Shown: positions 1 through 11,219 of the stretch, in pieces
How positions within the stretch are numbered: the first letter of the stretch is position 1
Layout of the letters: every line of letters starts with the position of its first letter
Source of the DNA: Nymphaea colorata
Taxonomy: Eukaryota > Streptophyta > Magnoliopsida > Nymphaeales > Nymphaeaceae
Length of the DNA: 64,000 bases
Reading direction: 5' to 3'
NCBI RefSeq assembly: GCF_008831285.2
Contig: NC_045143.1
Location: forward strand, 9,497,503-9,561,502
Notes under the pieces: model-generated
Databases searched by the model: none
Seen by the model: the letters and a program-made list of their open reading frames with translations, nothing else
Told to the model about the DNA's origin: nothing
Translations under genes and position numbers: made by a program

Positions 1-95
1 TATAACAAGTTATTAAAATTTTTTTATATTTGAAATGTAAATTGTAAATTTTTTATATTGTAAATATGAATCTTCATATTTGGAAAGTTTCGATT

Positions 96-482
96 TATAT
101 CCATTTTGGGTCCAGATTTACGTACCAGATCCATTTAGTTAAGTTCAGTATTTGATCTATATCCATTAATTTTGATCCATATCCACGATTCGGATCCATT
201 TGGTTTTGGATCCAAGACCATGATCTGGATCTATTTGGTTTTAATCCAGATATATGATATGGATCCATTTGGTTTGGATCCGATGCTTGATTTGGATTGA
301 TTGTTTTGGACCTACTATAATGATATGGATCTATTTAGATTTGGATTTGAAATGATGATCTGAATCATTTTGGATCTGGATCTGACGCCATGAGGATCCC
401 TTTGGCTTTGGATCCAAGCTCATGACCTTAATCCATTTGATATGGACGTATGATCGTGATATAGATCCATTTGTTTTGGATA
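96..482. repeat. Degenerate GGATCC-rich tandem array, period about 31-36 bp
   Basis: At least ten diverged units, each close to GGATCCATTTGGTTTTGGAT followed by a short ATGATCT-like spacer, follow each other here. Unit length drifts between about 31 and 36 bases. The ORF read across it is a by-product of the repeat. A similar GGATCT-rich stretch occurs near 8560-8650 inside a solo LTR, so the array may derive from LTR U3 sequence. No gene is visible. 1-95 is AT-rich with nothing recognisable. Confidence 0.75.
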
Positions 483-820
483 CCAAATAGTTCGTGCATG
501 CAAGACTTGTTATATTGGAATTCAAATTCAAATGTTCTAAACATGCATCGACTAAAACAACGTGGTACTAAAGTAGCCTCTTTTGTTGAAGTTAGTTTAT
601 TTTGGAATATTAAGATGTATGTGTTCTTCCTTCGATAGTGAAGGAGGGCTACTCTTTAGCAAAAGTTCAAACATATGTGTCAATAACAAAAATGTGTCTA
701 TCTATGAAGTTTCTTCATACAAGTCGGTCCAAAGATAGATTTGTTGTTCGATAGGATTGATTATCAATATTTGTACCGAGTATGGAATACTTACGAGTTG
801 ATGTTGCTGTCCAAAGATGA
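483..820. other. Unassigned spacer upstream of solo LTR-A
   Basis: I see no coding sequence, RNA gene or recognisable transposon domain here. It is the left flank of the solo LTR that starts at 826. Because the copia gag remnant resumes just right of that LTR, this stretch may be the 5' LTR or leader of the copia element, but it does not resemble the copia 3' LTR at 11161, so that is unproven. Confidence 0.4.
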
Positions 821-967
821 GATAGTGTAATCACCCTAAATTTTTCTAAAAGATTATGATGTTTTATCCAAGCACGAAACTCAAATTTAGATCCAAATTA
901 AATCCAAAATACAACTTCCATATCCAAATTAGATACAAAACCCAAGTTCATATCCAAATCGATCATT

Positions 968-1395
968 TAAGACCCATTTGCCCCTCTTTTGGACAAAAAA
1001 AAATCTTCTTTTAGAGGGTGATTTTAGTCTTTTTGGATGGACAAGACTCATTTGCCCTTCCTTTTGACCAAAAAATCTCCTTTTGGAGGTTGATTTTAGT
1101 CTTTTTGAGTTGACAAGATTCATTTGACCTTCCTTTTGACCAAAAAATCTCTTTTTAGAAGGTGATTTTAGTCTTTTTGGGTGGACAAGACCAATTTGCC
1201 ATTCATTGACCAAAAAACCTCCTTTTCGAAGGTAATTTTAGTCTTTTTGTGTAGACAAGAGTCATTTGTCCTTTTTTTTGACAAAGAAACCTCTTTTTAG
1301 AAAAATTTTAGTCTTTTTGGGTGGACAAGACCCATTTGCCCTTCATTTTGACAAAAAAATCTCCTTTTAGAGGGTGATTTTAGTCTTTTTTTTTG
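968..1395 (+). repeat. About 70-72-bp tandem repeat in the U3 of LTR-A
   Basis: Six units of the type GACAAGA-CATTTGCCCTTC-TTTTGAC followed by TTTTAGTCTTTTTGGGTG. The GACAAG word recurs at 1040, 1112, 1184, 1254 and 1324, a spacing of 70-72. The array lies just upstream of the LTR TATA box at about 1434. The right LTR of the gypsy element has only one such unit (about 60045-60110), so this copy has been amplified. Confidence 0.85.
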
Positions 1396-1432
1396 TCAAA
1401 AAATTCAAATTTAGGATTTTAACTTCAAAATC

Positions 1433-1442
1433 TTATATAAAT
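1433..1442 (+). promoter_or_regulatory. TATA box of LTR-A
   Basis: TTATATAAAT is followed by a CCCCTTATTTTCCCCCC tract. The same arrangement, TATAAATACCCC followed by a C/T-rich tract, occurs at about 60270 in the right LTR and, reversed, at about 8224-8232 in LTR-B. The shared position marks it as the core promoter and places U3 upstream of it. Confidence 0.6.
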
Positions 1443-1699
1443 ACCCCTTATTTTCCCCCCTCTTAGATAAGATTGGCCCTTGAGAGAAACTCTAGTGTAT
1501 TCTCACCTGAAGGCTTAGAGTTTCTCTTGAGCTCTCTCTTTCCCTCTTCCTCCCTCCATTTTCCTCTCCAACTTATAGCAAGCTACAATCCTCTTGAGGG
1601 AATCATCTTAGAGCTTCACTCAAAGGGGATTTCAACTAAATGTGTTTATCTTTCTTAGGTCATTTCTCAAAGGTATGTAATCATCATCCCTTTCATTTT

Positions 1700-2650
1700 T
1701 TTTTCTTTTTCTCATCTTCATCTCCCTATGGCCAAAGGAGATAACACTCAACCTCTTTTTAGAGACAAGAGGCTATGCTCAAGTTCACCGGAAGCATAAG
1801 AAGATGAGATGATATTTTATTTTATGATTAAATCATGTTCTTTCAAGTATTCTTGTTGTTGTTATTTTTCATTAATATGTTCTTATTATTATGCTATTCT
1901 TTTTCTTGAATATAGTCTTGTTGATTGTTTTCATTTTCTTTTCTCATTTTCATCTTTCCATGGCCAAAGGAGATAGCACTCAACCTCTTTTTAGAGACAA
2001 GAGGCTATGCTCAAGTGCACCGGGAGCATGAGAAGATGAGATGATATTTTATTTTATAATTAAATCATGCTCTTTCAAGTATTCTTGTTGTTGTTGTTCT
2101 TTCCCTTCATGAACATATTTTTGTTGTTATTGTTATTTCCTTTGTTCAATATAGTCTAGTTCTTGTTATTTTCTTTTCTCTATTCATTCTCTCCCCATGG
2201 CCAAAGAAGATAGTACACAATATCTTTTTAGAGACAAGAGGCTATGCTCAAGTGCATGGGGAGTATGGAATGATGAGATGATCCTTCATTTCGTGATTGA
2301 ATCATGCTTTCTCTTTTATTAAATATGACATTATTTTTCTTTATATATTTTCTCCTCATCTTCATCTCCCTATGGCTAAACGAGGTAGCACTTAATATCT
2401 TTTTAGAGACAAAGTCTATGCTCAAGTGCACCGGGAGCATGGAAAGATGAGATGATCTTTCATTTTAATCATGTTCTTTCTTTTCATTAATACATTCTTG
2501 TTGTTCTTTTACTTCCTCTTATTTTCCTCTATTCCTTGTTTCCTCATGGTCAAAGTTGATAGCTCTCAATCTCTATTTTAGAGTCAAGAGACTATATTCA
2601 AGTGCACCGAGAACATGAGAAGATGAGGTGACATATCATTTCATAGTTAC
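1700..2650 (+). repeat. Five-copy leader repeat (R/U5) of LTR-A
   Basis: Each unit carries CATGGCCAAAGGAGATAG, then TTTTTAGAGACAAGAGGC, then a TGCTCAAGTGCACCGGGAGC block and GATGAGATGAT. The GGCCAAAG word or a variant starts at 1730, 1962, 2199, 2374 and 2548, giving periods of about 175 or about 235. The right gypsy LTR has five copies with a regular period of 176-183 (60606-61322), while LTR-B has about one. The longer units in LTR-A carry an extra TTGTTGTTGTT-rich insert. Confidence 0.85.
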
Positions 2651-4399
2651 ATCATGTCCTCCCTCCTAATTGAACCTTGCACTTTCCGTCATCCTCTTTC
2701 TCTTTTTCCTTCCTTGAATGTTGTCTATAAATTTTCCATGCATAGTTGCTTGGTTTTCTACTTATATGTGAATGTATGGTGGGAATGAGAATGTGGTCTG
2801 GGGACTCTTTATTTTCATATTAATTTTTGAGGTTAGGACTTGTCCAACCCGAGATAAACCTTCACGAAAATGTACATGTTAATATGCATTTTCATGTCAT
2901 TTTGCGCTAGTTTCCTTCTTAATCATTCCATTAGAAACTCTAACGAGTGTCTTGTTATGTTTATTGTTTTCTTTCATACCCAACGGTAGAAGAAATATAT
3001 CCCTTACAACAAATTAATAATAACATTCTATGCTTATTTTCCAAAACATTTTCAAAAGGAACCTTCTAACATGGCCATAGGGACTTAGCTTAGACTCTTG
3101 TATGAGTCTAAGCTCCCCTCTGGCGTACATTAAACTTGAAGTTGGTAATTTTAAGTTATTCCTTGATTTCTAATCTTGTAAAGATATGGATGTATACACA
3201 TGTTATATACATCTATGCCAACATGATGACCCCCCATCTTTCTCTCTCTATGCTTTCACTTTTCATTTTATAAATTTTCATATGTGCATGAATACGTATA
3301 TACATGTGATCCATTTCCTCTCTTTCAAATATTTATTCCTATTTTCAAGACAAATATCTTCTCTTATAAAATTTCTCAAACCCATACATATGATATTTTT
3401 TTTTTCCTCTAAAATTTTCCTTTCTCTTCAAATCAATACATCTTTTTCTCTTAAGCTTTCATATATGTGTATATGTGATGGTATGCACACATGTATGCAT
3501 GTTTTTCTCTATCTCTCTCTCTTTCTTTTCATAAGAGTGTTTTATCTCTTGTATTCTTTTTAACATTCTCCTCTCATAATATTTTTATCTACCAACTTCA
3601 TTAAGACTACAAACCAAGTAATGACCCAACATTGGAGTCATGTTTGATGGTCTACAATCTCAATCCCCTTTCAAAATTTTTTCCTTCTTATATACAAAAA
3701 GAAAAACCTTAGATGTTTGTTGTGGTAGGAATGACTTTAAATGAATGTTGTGGTAGGAATGTTTTACATTCATATAGGATAAATGTATCCATGCATTCTC
3801 ACCCACTTTATTTCACTTATGATCACAAGCATCTCTCCAAAAGAACTTAAGCAAGATGGGATGAAGCTCTAAATAGGTGGCAACCAAATTAGAGCAAAAT
3901 CTCAAACCTACTTAAAGTCTTAAGAGAACAGTAAAAGTGATTTCAAGATGATTTCACAAGCTTTTCAAATGATACTTACTAATAATTCCACTTTTTTCTC
4001 AAAACATTTCACATTTTCAAACAACCTATCAAGAGTCTTTTCAAAAATTTGAAATATCAAACTTTCAATATTTTCTACACCGCATATAGAATCAAAAAGA
4101 TGTTTAAGTTAAAATGAAATGCATCAATAATGAACATAGCCCTTGGATCGATTACCCTCGGTAAAAGCACTGGGAACGGTCAATCCTCGTACCGACGGGC
4201 GAGTTCCTTTTCTTTCTTATTTCAAAACAAAACTCAATTTTTTTGAACCACTCCAAAACCAATAAAATTTTGGAATGCAAACAGATAGCAATATTGCGCA
4301 AGGTGTTTTGTGGTTGGCTATATCGTCATTTGAGTTTATTAATTTAATATTATTGCATGTCTGTTCAAACATTGATAGTGAGCTTGTGTTCAACTATTT

Positions 4400-5060
4400 T
4401 GTTCTTTATGTAGTTAATGTTAATATTGCTTCAATATCTGCACAAATCAATTCTATCTTTATATTGAATAACTCAAACTTCAAAAATTACAAAAGAACAT
4501 AATGATATTTCTTAGTTGCATGGATTTGTATATTGCATTAAGAGAGGAAGTGCCACAGGCCCTTCCAAATGAAAGTTCCACTTCATATAAAAGGAACTTT
4601 AAGAAGGGATATCGTTCCAATCAGATGGGTCTCATGATCATGAAATAGGGGATTTCAGAAATTTTTAAGGAGGCCATATTTGAAGATGTAAATGTCAAGT
4701 AGTTGTTAGATAAAATAGAAAAGAATTTTGCCAATAATGAAAACCAAAGACCTGCACACTTCTGCCAAACCTTTGTTTCAAGGAAATATAAGGGAAAATG
4801 AAACATTAGAGATTTACATAGAAATGTCTCATATTGTCCGAAAACTAAAGGCACTTAAGCTAGGGCTGTCTGAAGACTTGCTCACATATTTAGTGTTTAT
4901 ATTTCTTCCAACATAGTTTAACAATGTTAAGTTAGTTACAACTGCCAAAAAGAGAAATAGACTCTAAATGAGTTAATTTCACATTGTGTGCTAAAAGAAG
5001 AGAGGTTGAAGCAAGAGAAAGTAGAAAGTGCTCACATGTAAAAGCAATGACCATATGAAG
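4400..5060 (+). pseudogene. Copia gag remnant
   Basis: Across frames one reads NNSNFKNYK, an LREEVPQALP-like stretch, KGKxNIRD, KLKALKLGLSEDLLTYLVFI and VSYNCQKEK-TLNELISHC. These match the conserved middle of plant copia gag proteins, including the KLKALKLxLSEDLLVHL block. Several stops and frameshifts break it. It follows the solo LTR-A target duplication by about 100 bases and belongs to the same element as the integrase fragment at 5690. Confidence 0.8.
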
Positions 5061-5689
5061 AATGACTACGCCAAATATCATGCATAGTGTGAGAAGAAAT
5101 GTATTATTCTTCCTTTGGTTTGTTTTAAAGTTAATTTAGCTTTCATACCTAAACATACTTAGTGAAAAGGTTTGAGTACTACAACTCATATAAGTGTATC
5201 TATGCGGGTTTGCCTAAGTTGTTGAATGTCAAATAATGCTGAAAGATTTATCTCTATAGGTGACAATCAGATTGAAGTTGAGGATATATGAACTCTTATG
5301 TTGTTATTATACACTGGTTGTTATTTAGACTTGAAAGAAACTTACATTGTTCAGTCACTTAGGCGACAATTTTTATTTTTTTGTTAGACAAATTTGTTAA
5401 CTCTTGTTCATTTAAAAATAGTAAGTTTAGTTTCGTTCAGAATTTAAGTTTTATCGGTGTAGTTTATTTGTTTTTTCTTGACAACCTATATTTATTTGAA
5501 CTATTGCTTCATTCGGTAAAACTTTGTATTTGACCACTCGTAGCAAAGAGAATTCTGCTACATTATGGTAGAAGTACTTGTGTCATTTCTCTAGACAAAG
5601 AGTTGAAAGCTTGTGGCAGATAGAATTCTTGGTTCATTTGATTTTACACATTTTAATATGTGAATTGAATGTATAAAAAAAAACATTAA

Positions 5690-6103
5690 AAAAACTAGTG
5701 CCCAGAGATGTTCATATATCTTCAAGCTTATTCATACTGATATTTATTGTCTATTTCTTATGGATTTTTGGAATGACAAATAATATTTTATAACTTTTAT
5801 AGACAAATATTTTCATTATGAGTACTTATATTTAACTCATGAAAAGTCACACACTTTGGATGTTTTTAAGGTTCTTAAGGCTGAAATTAAAAACCAACTT
5901 AGCAAAAAGATTAGCCATCAGATCTGGCTGTGGGGTGAATATTGTGGTAGATATGATGGTTCAGGAACTATTTGCTCAGTTTATAGAGGAATGTGGAATA
6001 TCCTTGGTATTTGATGTTGGATATCCCTAACATGAATGGTGGTGCTCAATGACAAAATACGACTCTTAAGGACATAGCAAGGAGCATAATTAGTCACTCC
6101 ACC
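5690..6103 (+). pseudogene. Copia integrase core remnant, 5' part
   Basis: Readable blocks are LIHTDIYCL, the FITFIDKYF-YEYLYLTHEKSHTLDVFK stretch across frames, YCGRYDGSG and FIEECGI, typical of the copia integrase core (the first catalytic Asp is in HTD). The frame then reads KDIARSIISHST and stops at solo LTR-B, which was inserted exactly there. Sequence after LTR-B resumes at the next expected residues (a degraded LPESLWGE). Stops and frameshifts are present. Confidence 0.85.
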
Positions 6104-6993
6104 TGTTCGCATCTCCAAAAATTTATTTTGGTTTTTGGAGTGCTCTAAAAAAATGAGATTTTATTTTGAAAATAAAAAAGAAATGAACTCGCTCGTCGGT
6201 ACGAGGATCAACCATTCTCAACGCCTTTACCGGTGGTAATCAATCTAAGAACTATGCTTATCCTTGACGCATTTTGTTTTGACTTAAACATCTTTTTCCT
6301 TTTAAAAGTGGTATTGTGTTTGAGAAAATGTTGAAAATTTGATGTTTCAAGCTTTTAAAAAAGTTCTTAAAGAATCACTTGAGAATGTAAAACATTTTGA
6401 TTTGAGAAAAACTTGGATTGAAAATCTTTACAAATATTGTTTGGAAACATTTGAAGATCATCCTTTGGAAATCACTTTGGTGTTCTCTTAAGACTTCAAG
6501 TAGATTTAAAGTTTTTGCTCTAATTTGGTTACTACCTACTTAGACCTCATTATCATCTTTCTTAAATTCTTTTAGAGAGGTGCTTGTGATCACTCGTGGT
6601 GTAAAGTGAATGTAAATGCATGAATGCATTGCTCCTACATAATTCATTTATACTTCGACATTCAATTAGAAACATTCATACTATCACATGCATCTAGTTT
6701 CTCATTTTTTTATTTATAAAATTATCATAAATATTGTTATGAAAAAGAAAAGTTTTTGAAAATAGAAGAGAGTTGTAGACCATAAAAAATGAATCCAATA
6801 TTGGGTTATTACTTGAGTTTTAGTCTTGATGAAGTCAGCAAATGAAAAATATAAACCTTAAATCATGAGAAAAAAATATTTGAAAGAGTGGAAAAGAGGA
6901 AAGACTTTAATGTAAGAGGAATGTGGAGAAAAAGAGAGAGAAGGAGATTTTGAAATCCCAAAATAAAAGATTTGTAAAAAGAGAGAGATACAT

Positions 6994-7044
<51 letters not shown>

Positions 7045-8789
7045 TGAAACTTTTATAAAAAGGAAGTATCATATCGAACAGAGAGAGAGAAGAAGATTTT
7101 AGAAAGAGAAAGAGAGAGAGAGAGAGAGATTTTAAATTCGTATATACGTATATGAGAGTTTGTAAAAGAATATGTTAAATCATAAAGAGAGAATGACAAA
7201 GAAAGGTACTCATGTACATGTATACGTACATAACATGTATATACGTATATGTCATTATGAGAATGAAAATCAAGAAATGACTTCAAAATATCCGACTTTG
7301 ATTTTTATGTAGGGAAAAGATGAACTTGGGCTCATGCAAGAGCCTAAGCTAAGTCTCCAAGGCCGCATTGAAGAGGGTTCTTGCTTTCAAATTTCTTTTT
7401 AAAAAACATAGTTCTGAATATTTTTATATGTGAACATAAAAACATTGTATGTTATGAGAGAATATATTTTTTCTACCATTGGGTATGGAAAAAAATCAAA
7501 ATGGAGAGCCACGTAGGAAAAACACTCATTCGGATTCTTAATCAGGTGATTAAAGAAAGAAACTAAGCGTGAGATTGACATGAATAATGCATATTAACAT
7601 GTACAAACTCGTGAAGGGTTTTCCTGGGTTGGACAAATCACAACATCAAAAATCAACGTAAAATCAAAAAATCTCAAACCAAACACTCATTCTCGCTGTG
7701 CATTTGCTCTTCAATTAAGAAAAATTAATACACCAAACATGAGCATCATTTCAAGCATAAATGATGAGTAAAGTAATATAACAGACATATTTTTGAAAAC
7801 ATATGAAGAAATGAGATTATTTCACCTTGCTCATACTTCCAGTGCACTCAAGATGTAGCTGTCGATTATGGATAGGAAATCATTTGGGCTTTCTTGTGTG
7901 ACCATAAAAAGGTAGTAAGAGGAAATGAAAATAGATGAAAATGAGAGGAAGATTACATACTTCGAATATGAATGATATTAGAAATGAACTATCTCTTTTG
8001 AATGATCTTGGAGTCACCTCGGATGAAGCACCAAGATGATGAACCCCCAAGAGACCTTTTTGTGCTCTTTTGAAATATTTGAACTTAGAAAAGCTTGCTC
8101 CCAAGGTTGGAGAAGAGAGAGAAATGAAAAGAGAGAGCTACAGAAAAATTTAGATTTTCAAGTGAGGAAACACAAGAGGTTCCTCCATGGTTAGCTCATG
8201 CCCAAAAGGAAAGATTGTGGGGGTATTTATAGAGAGTTTTGGAGTCAAAATTCAAAATTTGAAATTCAAAGGACCATTTAACATAAAAAAATATTTTTTT
8301 ATTTAAGATGTGTATAAAAAATGCTTGTTGTTACAAATGGGAGGGCCGACTCTGTTTTGAGTGACTCTGGGTTTGTTTTAAATCCGGATTGGGTTCAATT
8401 GGTAGTCAACACATTTTAGCGAGCGATTTAGGCTCAAAAACGCATCTTGGCATGAGAACGAAACATAAGACAAAGAGAAAGCCCATGCACGCGTGCGTGG
8501 TGCTCTTAAATTTAAATTTGTTGTTTTGATTTCGGCTTTGGAATTTGAGTTTGGAATTCCCGATTTGGATCTAAACTCAGATTTTGGATCTACTATGGAT
8601 CTAATAATTGGATTTTGGATTTGAATCTCGCGTTTAAGGTTGGGTTTTGAATTTGAATTTTGTATTTGGGTTTGGACAACAGTTTAGAAATTCATTTTGG
8701 ATCGAATAGTCGCAAATTTGTTTTTAGTCTAAAATTTAAATCTAAATAATACAATAATAGTTTTTCTTGAAAAATTTGGGGTGATAACA
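6104..8789 (-). mobile_element. Solo LTR-B, inverted, same family as LTR-A
   Basis: On the minus strand it starts TGTTATCACCCC (8789) and ends GATGCGAACA (6104). It is 2686 bases long with a perfect target duplication CCACC (6099-6103 and 8790-8794). It is inserted in the integrase core of the copia remnant. It shares with the other LTRs the start, the TATA box (minus strand, about 8224-8232), the GTATGTAATC block (minus strand, 7960-7951) and the end block, but carries only about one leader repeat unit. Loss or absence of four units of about 177 bp accounts for its shorter length. It contains a TA run (about 7005-7040) and a GA run (7080-7130). Confidence 0.88.
7005..7040. repeat. (TA)n microsatellite
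   Basis: An uninterrupted TA run lies inside solo LTR-B, followed by a (GA)-rich run near 7108-7128. Predicted short peptides of alternating Ile-Tyr come only from this run. Confidence 0.9.
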
Positions 8790-9120
8790 CCACCTTACTT
8801 GAGTCTCTTGAAGGGGAAACACTAAAAATTGCAGCATATATTGAATAGAATACAAACTAAAGCAATACGTAAAGCCCCATATGAAATGTGGACAAACAAG
8901 AAGCATGTTATGAAACATTTTCATATTTGCGAATGTCCAGGGAGGTTAGGCCATATGGGCCTAATGAAAAAAAATTAGACACCAGAACTATTTGCTACTA
9001 TTTTGTTGGATATTTTGAAAGATCCAAGGATTATAAGTTTTATTACTTTGATATTGATGAAGGCCATGTTTAGCAGCTTGACATGGATCAAATATCAGAT
9101 CCGAAACAAGGTGTCACTCA
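8790..9120 (+). pseudogene. Copia integrase C-terminal remnant
   Basis: After the CCACC target duplication the copia frame resumes: a degraded LESLEGETLKIAAY, then REVRPYGPNEKKLDTRTICYYFVGY, the usual tail of the copia integrase. It continues the interrupted fragment at 6103, which shows that LTR-B inserted after the copia element. Confidence 0.85.
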
Positions 9121-9339
9121 AGATCTCCCTGTTGGTCAATCACAGATCACTGCAAAAGATCAAACTCAATAACCTCATGAAACACAATAACAAGTTTCAC
9201 TAAAAAGATCTACTAAGAGACGAGAATGAAAATTTCAATTGATTAACATATGTGTATTGATGGAATGAAAGATGACCTTGCCAACTTACATGAAGCCATC
9301 AATAGTTTTAACTCTTAAAAGTGAATTGATACCATGGAA

Positions 9340-9960
9340 GAACAGTTGAAGTCTATAAAAGAAAATGATGTTTAGGATCTTGTCTCATTACCTAAAAGTG
9401 TGAAACTCATTGGTTGCAAAAGGATATTTAAGACTAAATGAGATTCAAATAGTAATATGTAAATATATAAACCTCGTTTTGTAACTAAAGACTTCACTAG
9501 AAAAGAATGCATAGATTACAAGGAGAGAGAAAATTGCATTGTAACTAGTTGCTCATTTTTATTTGGAGTTTCATCAGATGGATGTGAACATTATGAGTTG
9601 ATGAAATGATATATATGGTGCAACAAAACAACTATGTAGTATGATATGCAAAGGACATGGTTTGCAAATTAAAAGAAACCCATATACGATCTTAAGCGGC
9701 TTCCAATCTATGGTATCATAAATTTCATGAGGTTATTATCTCATTTGTCTTGAGGTAAATGTGGTTAATGAATGCATATATAATAAATTTTGTGAAGTTA
9801 AATTTATATTCTTGGTATTGTATGTTGATAATAAACTTCTTGCTAATAAAGACGTATGTTTATTGCATAATATTAAGAATTTTTTGTCAAAGCAATTTGA
9901 AATGAAGGATCTTGGTATCACCTCTTTTCCCTTAGGAATTTAGATACACGGAGATTGCTC
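9340..9960 (+). pseudogene. Copia reverse transcriptase remnant (YVDN instead of YVDD)
   Basis: Fragments of the RT are visible: an EEQLKSIKENDV start, SVKLIGCKRIFKTK, and near 9820 LYVDNKLLANKD followed by FLSKQFEMKDLGI. The catalytic motif normally reads YVDD, so the second Asp is Asn (GAT to AAT). Multiple stops interrupt it. Confidence 0.8.
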
Positions 9961-10289
9961 TTGAGGTATCCTTGTATTATTACAAAAGAGCTATGTCAAT
10001 AAAGTTCTATAGAGACTCGTTATAAATGAATGCATGCCAGGTAATATTCTTGTTACTAAGGGGCATAGATTTAGTCTCTACCAATGCACCCAAAACTAGT
10101 TTCAACTGAAGGAAATGCAAAAGATTTCCTATGCATCGACATGTGTGTATTTAGTCTAATGTATATTCAGGTGTATACATGCTCAGACATTGTATTCATT
10201 GTGAGGATGTTAGGTTGATACCCAAGCAACCTAGGAGTCAAAGCCAAATAGGTTACATGATATTTATAAAGAATAAAAGATTACATGCT

Positions 10290-10740
10290 CACGTACAATC
10301 ATTTGGAGATCATTGGGTATTATGTTTTCAATTTTGTTGGATGCTAAGATGGTTGGAAATTTACGTTGGCTGCATGTTCAATTTAATTGAGGAGTGCTAA
10401 ATAGATACTCATTGATTTTTACACAATGATAGTAGAGTTTGTTGTTTGTTATGATGCATTCCATTATAGAATATGGATGCAAAATTTTGTCACTAAGCTA
10501 TGCATTTTGAATGGAATCAAAAGACCACTAAAGTTACATTGTGACAATAACTCTGCAGTTTCCTTTTCCAACAATAATAAGAGCACGTCAAAGTCAAAGT
10601 ATATTGACATTAAGTTCCTTATCGTTAAAGAAAAAGTTTAAAGTGGTCAAGTATCCATTAAACACAATAGCACAGACTCTTTAATTGCAGATCCCCTCAC
10701 TAAGGGTGTTTTTTACCCAAAGTCTTTAATGAGAATACTG
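10290..10740 (+). pseudogene. Copia RNase H remnant
   Basis: The frame at 10426-10641 gives FVVCYDAFHYRIWMQNF, RPLKLHCDNNSAVSFSNNN and SKSKYIDIKFLIVKEKV. This is the CDN...SKHIDIKY type RNase H end of plant copia elements. An IADPLTKGV block follows at about 10685. It is broken by stops upstream and belongs to the copia element above. Confidence 0.85.
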
Positions 10741-11160
10741 CTCATATGGGTGTTACACTATTTCAAGACTTGTTGGCTTGAGTTGGAGTTTATATCTGGA
10801 CATTTTTGTTACAGGCATGTCTGTCTTTCGTTATAAAATATTGTTCTTTTATGTTCACTCTAAGTTTATTTGATAATGATCTCACGAAAATGTAAGGTTT
10901 GACTATTTGGAAATAAACATGTTAAGATCACAATGTATGTAATTTCTATGCTACAAACCATACTTGATTATATCATGCAATTATGTTGATATGTGTGATC
11001 ACTGATGAGTTTGGCTATGATGACAGTGATCATAATCCCCTATTAGCATGGTTAATAGATGAGATTATCTGAAATGATGGTAAAGATAATGGTTTCGAAC
11101 TCATAAAGATTAATTCGTAATGCATGGTTCTATCATTCATATATGGCCCAAGTAGGAGAT

Positions 11161-11169
11161 TGTTAGAAA

Positions 11170-11219
<50 letters not shown>

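Larger units (their letters stand above)
826..4283 (+). mobile_element. Solo LTR-A of a large Tat/Ogre-type Ty3-gypsy family
   Basis: This 3458-base LTR begins TGTAATCACCC and ends GCAAACA. It is flanked by a perfect 5-bp target duplication GATAG (821-825 and 4284-4288), with no internal retrotransposon sequence on either side, so it is a solo LTR left by LTR-LTR recombination. It aligns along its length with the right LTR of the gypsy element at 59755-63123: same ends, a TATA box near 1434, an AGGTATGTAATC block at 1671, a repeated GGCCAAAGGAGATAG module, and the same closing block near 4140-4283. ORFs inside it, such as 3186-3563, are low-complexity TC-rich sequence. It sits at the left edge of a decayed copia element. 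Confidence 0.88.
4289..11160 (+). mobile_element. Decayed Ty1-copia element, interrupted by solo LTR-B
   Basis: Pieces of a copia polyprotein lie in order: gag (about 4400-5060), GAG-pre-integrase and integrase core (about 5260-6103), an interruption by solo LTR-B, integrase C-terminal part (8790-9120), RT (about 9340-9960) and RNase H (about 10290-10740). They end at a polypurine-like AAGTAGGAGAT and a 3' LTR start at 11161. The order INT before RT defines Ty1-copia. Every domain has stops and frameshifts, so it is not functional. The 5' LTR was not identified; the left flank is solo LTR-A. Confidence 0.85.

Noticed and set aside
929-1213. Minus-strand 94-codon ORF with repeated KRLKSPSKRRFFGQK
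   Set aside because: The peptide repeat is the reverse reading of the 72-bp DNA tandem repeat in the LTR.
3186-3563. 125-codon plus-strand ORF
   Set aside because: It lies in the TC-rich part of solo LTR-A, recurs in damaged form at 61944-62438 in the gypsy LTR, and encodes only low-complexity Phe/Ser/Leu sequence.
6858-7072. Ile-Tyr repeat peptides on the minus strand
   Set aside because: They are translations of a TA microsatellite.
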